Shown in pieces: positions 53,832 to 64,000 of a DNA stretch of 64,000 nucleotides. The position numbers were made by a program, and so were the translations under genes. Each line of letters begins with the position of its first letter. The stretch's first letter is position 1. Below the pieces are notes generated by a model. The model saw nothing but the letters and a program-made list of their open reading frames with translations, did no database searches and was not told where the DNA came from. Source of the stretch: Dysidea avara (taxonomy: Eukaryota > Porifera > Demospongiae > Dictyoceratida > Dysideidae); NCBI RefSeq assembly GCF_963678975.1, contig NC_089285.1, forward strand, positions 11,704,694 to 11,768,693. The letters run 5' to 3'.

Positions 53832-56114
53832 TAAGGTTGTACCGATAATCGGATCGGTGATCGGTAACAGCCGATAATAGGGCTTTTTGCCTGGAATCGG
53901 TAATCGGTGTTTTTCATGTACAAAAACCCGATAGTAATTAAAGTGCGCATGTGCAAGGTTAATTGTTTATTTGTGCCACGTTGTTGAATATGGCATCGCC
54001 GTCGTCGAGAAAACGCTCTCCAATTTGGGATTACTTTACCGTAGCAGAAGACACAAAGTTTGCAGTTTGTAAAACTTGCGATAAGTCCATTTCTAGTGGT
54101 GGTAACTCTACGAAGGTGTATACTACATCCAATCTCGTGAATCACCTGAAGTCTCTGCATAAGGAATTACACAAAGAATATGACGATAAACATGAGAAAT
54201 ATCTTGAAGAGGAGCGGACAAAAAAGCCTAGCTCTAGTAAGCAGCAAACGTTGTTTGAATTAGAGGATAAACTACGCCAATGGGATATAAACGATGTTCG
54301 AGCTCAGCGAATTCATCGACTTGTTGCTGAGATGATAGCTCTTGACACCCAGCCTTTTTCTGTGGTTGAAGATGTGGGATTTGTTCGACTAGTTAAAACA
54401 TTAGAGCCTAGATATACGCTTCCTAGCAGGAAGTATCTCGTCGAGAAAATCCTCCCCACAGTTCATCGTGACCTGATGTCTAAAGTGAGAGAAAAGATGG
54501 AGAAAGTAATCTACTTCAGTTTTACAACAGACGCATGGAGTGCAAGTGCTGGTACTGCTTCACTGCTTAGTCTCACTGCCCACTGGCTAATGGATGATTT
54601 CACTAGACAGTCTGCTGTTTTACATGTGCAACCATTGGATGATTCCCACACTGGTGAGTATCTGGGTGGGGTTTACAAAGAAATGCTAGAAGGTTGGGGC
54701 ATTAGTGAAGAACAAGTTCATTTAGTGCTGCGAGATAATGCAGCTAATATGGCCAAGGCAATGCGAGAAGCTTCACTTCGTTCATTTGGGTGCTTTGCGC
54801 ACTCATTACAATTAGTTGTGGATGATGGGGTTTTATCACAACAGGCTGTGATCGATCTTCTTGCTATATGTAGAAAAATGGTTGGGCATTTTAAGCACTC
54901 GGCTGTTGCTTATGACCGACTGAAGTCCATACAAGATCGTCTAGGTATTCCTCAGCACCGTTTACAGCAAGATGTGCGGACGAGATGGAACTCATCATTG
55001 TACATGGTGAAGAGCATTTCTGAACAAAAAATGGCATTGGCAGCGTACTGCACTGATTCAGACTTACCTGCATTGACTACCAAACAGCTTGAGCTTGCAG
55101 AAAAGATTATAGCTGCTCTGTCACCTATTGATGAAATAACCAAGTCGGTTTCCTCGTCTAGTGCTTCCATATCTGTCATCATTCCGTTTGTAAAAATGTT
55201 AGACAAAACGCTGAAAAAGCACCATGATGATTTAGGTGTCAGGACAATGAAGAATGCAATGCTGGCATCACTGAGCCGTAGATTTAAAGATGTGGAGCAG
55301 AATGTCCCTTTGGTGATAGCGTGTTTACTTGACCCTCGTTTTAAAGATAGATTTTTCAGTAGTGTTAGTAAGCAGGCTGAAGCGAGAAAGATTCTGATTG
55401 AAGAGATGGAGCAAGAGAAAGCTAGGCAGGTTGAGTCAGATACTGATGCAGCACATGAACCACCATCGAAACGTGCTAATAGAGAGACCACTGAATTTTG
55501 GCAAAGCTTTAATGAAATACTAGAAGAGAGTGGAGCATCAGCTGAAGGTCTAAGCAGCGATAACAGTGTCTTAGAACAATACTTGTCAGAACCCCTGCTG
55601 GAGTTTCACTCAAGCAACTGTCTTACCTGGTGGAAAAGCAACAAAGCAAGATTCCCACTTTTGGCGAAGTTGGCTCAACGCTTCCTAGCACCACCACCAA
55701 CATCAGTACCATCAGAACGTGTTTTTTCTGGGGCTAGTGATATTTACGATGAAAAGCGTAGTCGCCTAAACCCTGAAAAGGCTGAAATACTTCTGTTCAT
55801 CAAAAATAATTTCAGTTTAGCAACTACTTAGAGCTGAACTATGGAACTTTTACAAGTCACATCGTGCAAGTGAATAACTAACTATATCACTTATTCTTGA
55901 TTTTTACATATGTACAAGAGTTTACAATGTATACAACATTTTTTATTACTTTTGTACAACTGTTTACATGTTGATTACAAGCAATATTGTGTCACTATTG
56001 TGTATGTGGAATCTTTGCTTGACAATCGGTATCGGCTTGCAGTATCAGCTTGTGTGTTCATTCTATATATCGGGTATCGATAGAAGTCAAAAAGGGCTTA
56101 TCGGTACAACCTTA
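53832..56114 (+). mobile_element. Complete hAT transposon with perfect TIR and TSD
   Basis: Ends TAAGGTTGTACCGATAA and TTATCGGTACAACCTTA are perfect inverted repeats; TTCACAAT flanks both sides (53824-53831, 56115-56122). 2283 bases long with one intact transposase gene. Landing in the satellite does not disturb a gene. It has every feature of a recently mobile autonomous copy. Confidence 0.97.
53963..55831 (+). CDS. Intact hAT-family transposase (BED finger)
   Basis: 622 codons without damage. The Met at codon 10 (53990) is the more likely start because it matches the start of the other copies. Residues 20-66 are a BED zinc finger (C36, C39, H61, H66) for binding the element ends. The catalytic core has FTTDAWSA (first Asp), LRDNAANMAKAM (second Asp) and FGCFAHSLQLVVDDGVLSQ. 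RTRWNSSLYM, LLDPRFKDRFFSS and the C-terminal dimerisation domain WWKSNKARFPLLAKLAQ with PTSVPSERVFSGASD follow. Acts in the nucleus as a cut-and-paste enzyme. Decayed relatives lie at 1-5285 and 32400-33732. A domesticated host gene is unlikely, as perfect TIRs and TSD remain. Confidence 0.96.
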   Translation: MFICATLLNMASPSSRKRSPIWDYFTVAEDTKFAVCKTCDKSISSGGNSTKVYTTSNLVNHLKSLHKELHKEYDDKHEKYLEEERTKKPSSSKQQTLFELEDKLRQWDINDVRAQRIHRLVAEMIALDTQPFSVVEDVGFVRLVKTLEPRYTLPSRKYLVEKILPTVHRDLMSKVREKMEKVIYFSFTTDAWSASAGTASLLSLTAHWLMDDFTRQSAVLHVQPLDDSHTGEYLGGVYKEMLEGWGISEEQVHLVLRDNAANMAKAMREASLRSFGCFAHSLQLVVDDGVLSQQAVIDLLAICRKMVGHFKHSAVAYDRLKSIQDRLGIPQHRLQQDVRTRWNSSLYMVKSISEQKMALAAYCTDSDLPALTTKQLELAEKIIAALSPIDEITKSVSSSSASISVIIPFVKMLDKTLKKHHDDLGVRTMKNAMLASLSRRFKDVEQNVPLVIACLLDPRFKDRFFSSVSKQAEARKILIEEMEQEKARQVESDTDAAHEPPSKRANRETTEFWQSFNEILEESGASAEGLSSDNSVLEQYLSEPLLEFHSSNCLTWWKSNKARFPLLAKLAQRFLAPPPTSVPSERVFSGASDIYDEKRSRLNPEKAEILLFIKNNFSLATT

Positions 56115-56122
56115 TTCACAAT

Positions 56123-56540
56123 ATTACAGTACTATGGTTCACACTTATCTAGTAACATAGTGTAAACTAACACATTAAGGTGGCTCTGAGACATAACACG
56201 ATAATATTTTTAGCACTAGCCAATCAAGCCTGTAAAACGGTTCACAATATCACAGCAGTAAGGTTCACACTTATCCATTAACCTGTTAATTAATACAATG
56301 AGCGGATTTTAACTTATCAAGTAAAATGGCTTATGCTATCTCAGCATAATCAATCCAGCGTAATAATTCACAATAGCACATAAAATAGTTTGCAGCAACC
56401 AAGTATAACGGTTATAACCAATCCAGTATAATCTAAGTGCATAAATAACACATAAAATGATTCACATTTCCCAGTACTACATGTAAAACTAAACAAGTTA
56501 AAAGGTTCTACATAATCTGGTATAATGATACACAATTACA
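56123..56540. repeat. Continuation of the satellite, inverted orientation
   Basis: Reverse complement of 56123-56220 resembles 52335-52400 (CTTACACTATGTTACTAG, AAGTGTGAACCATAGTA). Units then become more diverged up to 56540. Confidence 0.8.
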
Positions 56541-57106
56541 GTCCTCAAAACACTCCTAGAATGAGCTTGTGTTCTTCCCAGAACTCCTGGGAAGACTTTA
56601 TAGTTTCTTGGAAAGTTACTACAGACTGAAACAATCCAGGTAACACACTGGGAAGATCACTATGTCTTCTTAACTCTCCTGGAAAGATTGAAAAGTCTGC
56701 CCAATACCCACTAAATGTTATCAACACCACCCTTGGGAACTCAAAAAGTATCCAAACCCTTTTAGCAAGATCACTACATCTTTCACAAACCTCCTGGGAA
56801 CATCTCATAGTGTTTATAGCTCTTCTTGGAAGATCACTGAGAAGGATTCATTGTCTTTCCAACAGTTTATGGAAGTTCACTTAGTCCTCATAAACACTTC
56901 TAGGAAAATATGCAAGTCTTTATAATTAACAAAGGTAGATAACTAAGTCTTCCTACAGTTCTGGGGAGATCTTCTGGGAAAATCACTATGTCTTCCTACT
57001 ACTTTTGGGAAGATCGCTAAGTCTTCCCAACAACACTTGGAAGATCATTAAGTCTCCATTACACTTCTGGAAAGATCACCAAGTCTTCCCAACATTTCTT
57101 GCAGCT
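56541..57106. repeat. Degenerate tandem repeat of about 33 bases
   Basis: Roughly 16 units of AAGTCTTCCCAACACTTCT plus GGGAAGATCACT. The unit contains the inverted pair GGAAGA/TCTTCC, so each junction could form a small hairpin. Divergence between units is high. Confidence 0.85.
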
Positions 57107-57777
57107 TGAATATTGTTGTGGCAAATCGATACATTTTTTGGTTCATTCTTTAGTGTGCTGAAGGCAGGGAACACTTTGTAAAACAGCTAACTCAGACCTA
57201 GCATTCTTAAGAAGAAACACCCACTTCTGTCAGACGAACTTTTGGAGTACGCAGCTCCCCTATACCAACAGTAATATTAATCAAATTGAGAGACTGAACA
57301 TCTCATTGATAACATTTCACTAACACTGCTGGAATAACAAATTGACTAGTATAGAGGGTGACATTAGCTCTTCTGGTCAGTATGGTTGAAAATGGTTCCT
57401 TGTAAAATGATTATAAAAGCAAGAAATCAGAATATCAAACACACGCACATGCACATATACTGCTCTATTAGAGTAATTATAGTGACTGCTATATTAGAGT
57501 GCTTCAGTGCTGAGGGATTAGTTGCATTGCAGTTAGAGGCACTGCTGTACTTAGCACAGAATGCATGAGAGACTAGCACCAACGTTTCAGCTTTGATGAT
57601 TTATTGTATAATCACAGCAAATACTGATCACAGCTCACACTTGACAACATTGTGGTAACACCAATGTGACCATTACCTTAGCAATGATTACTTAGCAACC
57701 ATTGCTAAATATCCATACCGTTGTTATGGGGTGGATCAACAATCAATTTTATTAACTTTGGTATTGACTAAAACAAA
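57107..57777. other. Stretch without recognised genes
   Basis: Only the ACTCTAATAGAGCAG-type cassette (57459-57501, minus orientation) was noticed. The 60-codon frame at 57386 is probably chance. Confidence 0.5.
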
Positions 57778-58103
57778 TGTGACCGAATTTGACAAAACAA
57801 GGCTTCGACGCACAGATAAAAAAAAATTTTATTGCACAAAACAGTTGTAAATAACACTACGCACCTATGTTCCAAGTTTCAAGATGATGCGACTTTCCGT
57901 TGTCCCGCTAGGAGGATTCTCGTAATCTGTATTATGACAAAAAGTGATTTCTATCCATTCCCATACATTCGTTGTTAACAAATCGGCACCCATCACAGCA
58001 ACAAATCACCAGTAAATATCACCGATAATAAACGTAATAAACGTGACTATACGGAGTTCATAATCACGTGAATGATCAGAGAAAAAAGTCATCCGTACAC
58101 ATG

Positions 58104-58620
58104 TTACTGATTCTTGTACTAATACCTTCGTGCTCCATCCTTTAATCGTGTAAAAGGTGAGATAGTGTTACCCTATAAGTGCTGTGGGCCATATTACACG
58201 TAGCATGCTTTTTTATGATGTGGTGTGCATTAATTATATTATTGCTTATACTTACTTCTTTCAGACATGCCTAGAATGAAGCGATTTATGATGTGTATTC
58301 TTTATTAAACAACCGTCACTGTTAACCAAGATTGTGTGAACACGTGCACCCATCTCACAAGGCTGTGTTACTGATTCTTGTACTAATACCTTCGTGTTCC
58401 ATCCTTTATCATGTAAAAGGTGAGATAGTGTTACCCTATAAGTGCTGTGGATCATGTTACATGTAGCATGCTTGTTTATGATGTGGTGTGCATTAATTAT
58501 ATTATTGCTTATACTTCTTTTAGACATGCCTAGAATGAAGTGATTTATGACGTGTACTCTATTAAACAACCGTCACTGTTAACAAAATTGTGTGAACACG
58601 TGCACCCATCTCACAAGGCT
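58104..58620. repeat. 264-base tandem duplication inside the 5 kb element
   Basis: 58104-58367 and 58368-58620 share TTACTGATTCTTGTACTAAT, GGTGAGATAGTGTTACCCTA and GACATGCCTAGAATGAAG with a few substitutions and small indels. Located between the left TIR and the gene's 3' end. Confidence 0.93.
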
Positions 58621-58724
58621 ACAGCGACCTCAAGCAGTGGCTAAATCAAAAAGGTGAGTAGAATACATTGTAACAATTCACCATAAAGTGATAGTACAAA
58701 CATGTTGATAGTACAAACAGTTAA

Positions 58725-61700
58725 TTATTGTAAAGGGGTAGATGGTTGTGGACACACCATGTCTTTAGTGTCCTCTGAACAAAAGTCTCTTATTTTGTTA
58801 TACAGGTACCACTGTCACTCTAACGAGAGACCAGGTGGATCAATGACTGGTGGTAGATTATGCTGTGATGGTCTCCAAGATTTATCCGAGAGTAGATTGA
58901 TCTCTTTTTCAGTATCATCACTGGAAGCCTTGACAAACACAGATCTAGGTTGACCAGCGGCAAACCGAAAATGGTGGTACTTTGTAATACCCTTCAGGGC
59001 CATTGATTTTGAATCAAAAAGACCACTCCAATTATAAAAAGTAACAGCCGTGGTATCATTGTAGCCTCCAACAAGCTGAGGATAGTTGACTGTAGAAGAC
59101 TGGTTAACAACTGCTGCAATTTCCTCCAGGCTACTAACTTTTGTCCTCTTAAATAGTCGTTTAAAAAGGCCAAAGAACCAGTCTGGTGCAAATTTTGTGT
59201 GGCCAACAAGTAAAAAGGAAATTGTGATTTCTTTATGCAGCCCGGTCAATACCCTCCACATTAAGTATGTCATGACGTATCTGTTCTTGTTTTGGCCACA
59301 GCAGTTATCTGCATGCAGATGTAGGTGGGTCTCACCAAAACTGTGGTACTCAAAAAAATGTGCAACATTGATATAATGGCATTTGACCCCTTCCCAACAT
59401 TGCATGCTTCATCTATCAGATAGTTCACCTGTTAAAGAGATTAATGGCTTCTGCTGTGTAGAATAATTAGCACTTACTTGTCTGGGTGCCGCCTCGCAGC
59501 AAACTCCAAAGATTGCACATTTCCTTGGTGTAAGGAAATAGATTGGACCGGGCTGCATCGGATTACAAGGATAGTGGACCTAAGTGCCAATGTAAATGTA
59601 ACCAAAACTAAGCTGTTACACACAAACTTGCTGAGCCATATCAAAGCTGTAGTGAACTGTTGTAGGAAGTAGCATTGGCCGGCTGATAGTGCCAAATGGT
59701 GGAGGCTGAAATTTATCTTCAACAGTGTAGTAAGCTTTTAAATTTGTATGGTTCTTCTTAGAAATGTCTCGGTAGAAGGTTCTTTCTAATGCCACGGCAG
59801 TTAAGTGATTCTCTGCTGCTGTAATGGCCTGTGAATAGGATACATGTTTATGCAAGATTTTCATTTCTGTGTCACTACTCACCATAGTTTTCTCATTTGC
59901 TGGTCTATTGACTGTTTTTAAAATACTGGAATTATTTTGCTGACAAGTCCAACACAGATCACTCATTGGTCAGCCTACCACAATGTGTGGGACAAGAGAT
60001 TGCCAGTATTCGCAGAACGTTGGGTAGGCCATGCCTTGTACCCCAACGGATGAGCAGGACTTCTTATAACGCTTCCAGATCGTCTGTTATATGGTATGCA
60101 GCAATGATAATTATGTAAATACACTGTACATGTGTTTATGGTGTTATTTGTAGAAATACGCTGCACTGCTGGTTTACTCCTTCCCATTTACTAAGATATC
60201 ACTTGGAAATTTTTAAGGTGACAGGTTAATTGTTACTGTGTACCTGGAAATTTTGATGGTATGTAATTGTCAGGTCATAGTAAGGAAAGCTACTGTGAAT
60301 TTTATCATGTGAAAATTTGTAGTCTGACATATGCACATTCACTCTATGTGATTCGCAACACATGTAGTGAAACAATGGCCGCAACATAACTATTGATACT
60401 ACTGATATCACACTCTACAGGGATGTTTGAACTTATAATTCTCGCATTAATGCATCCTCACAGGGATCGCCGCTATGACACTGCTTCTCTTGTTTTGGCT
60501 TTCTGGTGGTACTGTGATGCTTGAAGTAAGCCTCAATCCAGTTTCTTTATAGCCATGTGGCCTAGAACAAAATGTTTCAAATCGTCTTTGACTGACAGGT
60601 AATCGATTTTTACATGATGTTTAAAATGCAGTTAACGTACATCCGTGAAATTAAAGTGTGAAAAATGATATGGTGCATAGCCGTGAAATCTACATACTGC
60701 AAAACTTTCCAGGTATACAGTGCTAATTTTGAATACACACATTGCCCAATACAAGTCCTTTAACTACATTAGCATTTCAATGTGTACTAATTGGAATGTA
60801 AACTATAACAAGTCATACAATTGCGTCTCATTATACTCTATCAAAACATGTTTGGGTGCTTATTGTAGTAAAATACAGGATATTTACCTTTTTGCTTTTA
60901 CTTGACGGCAGGAATTTGATGTCGTCCCTTTTGTATCCTGGTATCCTCCCAGGGAGCAAGAGAGCATTCTCCTCAGCATAATTTTGAAGGAACTTGACCA
61001 CATGTACCTTTGCAGAATATGGGGCAGCATGTTTTGGTGCACGTTTCGTGTTTTTATGAACACAGGGCTCTAGTCCATTGTTGATGTAATGTTTCTTCAC
61101 TCTATGTAGCTTATCGTTTCCAACTGAGTGCAAATTTTTTTTGACAAACATCTATACCATGGTGTTTGTACTTCATGGTAATTCTTTTCCTCTTTTTTGT
61201 AGGATTGCTATGGCGACCATCTATGATGCTATCCTGGATTAGTGCAGAAGACTCGATAAACCCCATTAGAAACATATCAAGTTCTTGATGTGTCAGGAAG
61301 CTAGCTTGAGCTCTTGTTTGGACATACTCCTCTACAGGAAACAGACTACTGCATGGGCTGGAATCAGGCTTCACCAACTTGTATCCACAGGTATGTAGTA
61401 CAAACAGCCTACACTTTTGAACATCACGTGATTCAGTGATGTCATGTACTGTAGAAACCTCAGCTTGGAGTTGGTTCACCTGAACTACTGGAAACTGTTG
61501 TGCAGGTGACTGGCCGTGGGTGTGTGCAGCAGAAGATTGAGCCATCCCATCCTGGAATGTCTCTGGCTCCATAAAGTCTCCCTCAAATAACACTGTTAAA
61601 ACAATGAGAATGTTAAATTACCCAGAAAATATTTCTGTCCTAGTGTAGTGCACAGCACAGGAGCTTTTAATAAGCATTCCATTCACCATGCGTTTGTGTT

Positions 61701-62516
61701 TTAAAGCACAATACGTTGGTCAAAGTGTGTTATTTAGGAAAAAAGGAGTAAGGTTATGTTGATAGCTTTTGTCACAATAAATTTTTTAATACACAAGAGT
61801 GGTATACTGTGGAACCTCTCAAAAAGAGACATGGACACCTTGATAGTCAGGACATTGTAACTTACTTTTATTTTAAATGTACAACAGTGTACACTTTGGC
61901 TCTAAATTACGACAAGAGACACTGTAGCACAATCCTAGGGTGCCCAGAATAGAGAGGTTCCACTGTACGTGTTAAGCTTCATGCTAAGACAGAAACTGGG
62001 GCACATGCAGTGTCATACTGACTTACAAACCTACACTGTATACTTGCTGTGACGTAGTAATGTGTATGATTGTTTAACTGAATTGTACATGCATTAATTA
62101 GAACTCTACAGTTTGTTATTGCGTGCATGTTAATTCAGACCTGGATCACATAAGTTAGCGTCATCGACATTCCATTCTTCATTGTAGCTAGGACCTTCAC
62201 CATAGTCCGTCCTGGGATCTTCTCTATGTTCTTCATACTGAGAGGACAACGCAGCATCTTCAGACTTTTCTGCAAAATCTTCATTGGCCTCGCTATCTTC
62301 TTCACTACCTGTGTATATTAACTGCATCCACAATGCAAATCATTTCCGCTTACTGTCAGAGGTGTCAGTACTAGATTCATTATCGGTGTAAACGTCATTT
62401 CCGGTGAAATACTCGGCGACAAGCGCCTCCATCTCCCTGTTGTCAAAAGAGTTGCAACGAATAAACTCGTCGCTGGTGAGCGTATGGAGAAGGGATACAA
62501 TCTCCTTGGCAGCCAT
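58725..62516 (-). pseudogene. Six-exon gene of a DUF7869-like family, probable transposase
   Basis: Exons (minus): 62516-62354, 62308-62141, 61592-60898, 60083-59638, 59579-59478, 59428-58725; introns are GT..AG, three of them 45-58 bases. The product starts MAAKEIVSLLHTLTSDEF and has an acidic region, then LLPGRIPGYKRDDIKFL, PMSDLCWTCQQN, SFDMAQQV, then HYP(C)NP.QPGPIYFLTPRKC and FFEYHSFGETHLHLHADNCC followed by GQNKNR, and GHTKFAPDWFFG. Spaced acidic residues (FDMAQ, HADN, APD) fit an RNase H-like DDE fold; this is inference. Damage: frameshifts near 61130 and 59375, TGA before PMSDLC (about 59965) and TGA before QWYLYNKI (about 58815). The family label is from memory. Confidence 0.75.
61807..61965. 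mobile_element. 159-base pogo-type MITE
   Basis: Ends CTGTGGAACCTCTC and GAGAGGTTCCACTG with TA on both sides (61805-61806, 61966-61967). Same family as 34266-34411. It sits in the 548-base second intron of the DUF7869-like gene. Confidence 0.87.
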
Positions 62517-62783
62517 GGCTGTTCTTTCCCACCTTCAGCAACAAATCGGCCGATTTGTTCTTCATCCGATTTCTTCCGTGTGAGGTAATGATTATACGCT
62601 TATATAACTATCACTGTGTGTATCTAAACGCTATGAAACATCACAGAAAGACGTGTTTTATATATACCTTTGCTTATATGGAATAAAATATATATATTTT
62701 AAAAAGTACGTTTTTTTGTTTTTGTTCATATCTCGAATTTATGGCTTGTGCGTCGAAGCCTTGTTTTGTCAAATTCGGTCACA

Positions 62784-63557
62784 GATTACTTTAAAGATCA
62801 GTCATTATAATTTGCAGTGATTTTGCAATGATGATTCTTCCACTCACATCTACAATATTTCTAAACTCTAAAAATGGCTTATTGTGAGTGAAAGACTCAT
62901 TTCTGCAAAATTACTGAATGGTTATATGACTGTTCTATTGGAGTAACTTACAATAGTCTCCAACCAAAATTACATTATTAAGATGAATCTAAGAAAGTAG
63001 TGTGAATCCTTTGTGAACTTTGTGAACTGATTTCAAATTACAGCTTACATTGACATGAGATGTCTATTAGCATACAGTGATGGTTGGTTGAAAAGAATAC
63101 AGTGAAATGTTAAGAATACCAATTGATTTTGATTGTAAACTTCTAAGTAAAATTTTTCAATTGAAAAGTTTGATTGATAAGTGTCTGTTAGCAAAGAGTG
63201 ATTGATGGAAAACATTATGGTGAAAGTTGAAGAAAATATGTTTTTAAATCTACAAATTTCTCAGTTTACTGGATATCAAAGAATTTTTAAAGTATGCAAA
63301 TGCAATGAACAAGAAGAAGGTAAGAGTGACTAAAACAAATTACTAGGCATCATAGTATGCAGAAATCTTGCAAAAGTGAGACTATGAGTCTAAGAAAGTA
63401 GTGTGAATCTTTTGTGAGCTTTGATTTCAAAGTGCGTGATTTTGAGCATAAAGTACAAAGCTAAAAAAATTCAATTAAAAAGTTTGACTGATATGTGCCT
63501 CTTAGAAAAGAGTGGTTGATGAAAGAGATTCTGGTAAAACTTATGATCATAGCTAAG
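62784..63557. repeat. Diverged direct repeats
   Basis: 62985-63240 and 63385-63550 share TCTAAGAAAGTAGTGTGAAT, TTTTGTGA, TTCAATTGAAAAGTTTGA and GAGTG(A/G)TTGATG with spacing changes. No coding capacity. A single ACTGTTCTATTGGAGTAA cassette is at 62930-62947. Confidence 0.6.
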
Positions 63558-63640
63558 TAGGGCTAAAACGAATATTCTAAATGAAAGAGACCGAATAATT
63601 TTAGTCAAGAACGAATAATAGAATATTCTATATAGTGTAA
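63558..63640. repeat. Possible hAT MITE end
   Basis: TAGGGCTAAAACGAATATTC resembles the end TAGGGCTGGGACGAA of 49811-50166, followed by inverted GAATATTCTA motifs. The other end was not found. Confidence 0.4.
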
Positions 63641-63766
63641 AACTGAAGCAATGTGTGTGTTATTTCTTATTATTTGTATTCAATTGTAAAACATCAATAA
63701 AATTTATTTTAAAACCTCAGTAGGAAACTTTTGCAATGAAGTAAAAGTGTCTGATGATGTAGCTAC

Positions 63767-64000
63767 TAGAGGTGTACCGATAAGGATTATTCAGTTGTAT
63801 CGATATCCGATTAGTTTGTACCTAAAAGAGCTGATACTGATCAAAGGTTACATGCCCCTGGTTTCGAGGCGGAATCTTTTAGTAAGGCTGAGATTTCACT
63901 GTGCGGATTTTAAAAGATTGCGTAATAGATCCCTCATGTAAATAATTCAAAGTAGTGGTCACGTGTTTATTATTATTGTGGGCGCGCGCCTTGTGCTCGC
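63767..64000 (+). mobile_element. Left end of another hAT element, cut by the window edge
   Basis: TAGAGGTGTACCGATAAGG matches the ends of 21178 and 32101. CGATAT/ATCGG motifs and a GTGGTCACGTG-containing leader follow, as upstream of the transposase at 53963. Any transposase would lie beyond the window. Confidence 0.7.

Larger units (their letters stand above)
57778..62783. mobile_element. 5.0 kb TIR element with TGTGACCG ends and a spliced gene
   Basis: The left end TGTGACCGAATTTGACAAAA and the reverse complement of the right end are identical through CAAGGCTTCGACGCACA, about 37 bases. No clear target duplication (flanks AAACAAA and GATTACT). The interior holds a six-exon minus-strand gene, a 264-base tandem duplication near the left end, and a pogo-type MITE in an intron. 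The first 14 bases match the 251-base MITE at 8140 with one difference. Confidence 0.9.

Noticed and set aside
54952-55491. 179-codon minus frame
   Set aside because: Antisense shadow of the intact hAT transposase.
59086-59376. 96-codon plus frame
   Set aside because: Antisense to the conserved HADNC..GQNKN exon.

Overview
This window looks like AT-rich intergenic DNA from an animal, most likely a demosponge or another early-branching marine invertebrate. That assignment is inference: Ty3/gypsy, BEL/Pao, copia, hAT, pogo, CACTA-type and P-like elements sit side by side in the standard code, spliced genes use very short GT..AG introns (45-58 bases), and the repeats resemble sponge repeats only from memory. 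No rRNA, tRNA, CRISPR or bacterial-style operon was seen. At most one or two small host genes are plausible; nearly everything else is mobile or repeated DNA.

Layout. 1-5456: a minus-strand hAT transposase split by a 4.4 kb insertion made of a diverged repeat, a 3.1 kb minisatellite of about 31-base units and a near-perfect 159-base inverted repeat. 5457-9180: small repeats, a candidate two-exon gene (6054-6369), nested MITEs and an unidentified coding fragment. 9180-13774: a BEL/Pao element with 5' LTR but no 3' end. 14717-17726: a 3.0 kb pogo-type transposon that also carries a spliced HIRAN plus Ulp1-protease gene. 17740-23690: a copia relic abutting a Ty3/gypsy relic that is hit by two hAT-type elements with perfect 8-base target duplications. 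25060-30477: a minisatellite, a PHD/RRM-type LINE ORF1 with a deleted ORF2, and the 3' part of a second non-LTR element. 30627-39575: a spliced P-element/THAP9-like transposase relic invaded four times, including by a nearly complete Ty3/gypsy element (34976-39356, duplication TGTAG). 39660-43000: CACTA (tnp2), LINE and DDE transposase relics. 43414-46829: a TTF-type hAT. 47233-50754: a second BEL relic. 51955-56540: a diverged satellite into which a complete, apparently intact hAT (53832-56114) inserted. 57778-62783: a 5.0 kb TIR element with a six-exon gene of a poorly characterised family (HADNC..GQNKN motif). 62784-64000: diverged repeats and the start of another hAT.

The genes do not form a pathway; the window is a layered record of insertions whose order can be read from target duplications. 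The two observations most worth pursuing are the HIRAN-Ulp1 cargo gene inside the pogo element and the spliced TGTGACCG-ended element at 57778-62783. All domain names are by eye; no database search was possible.
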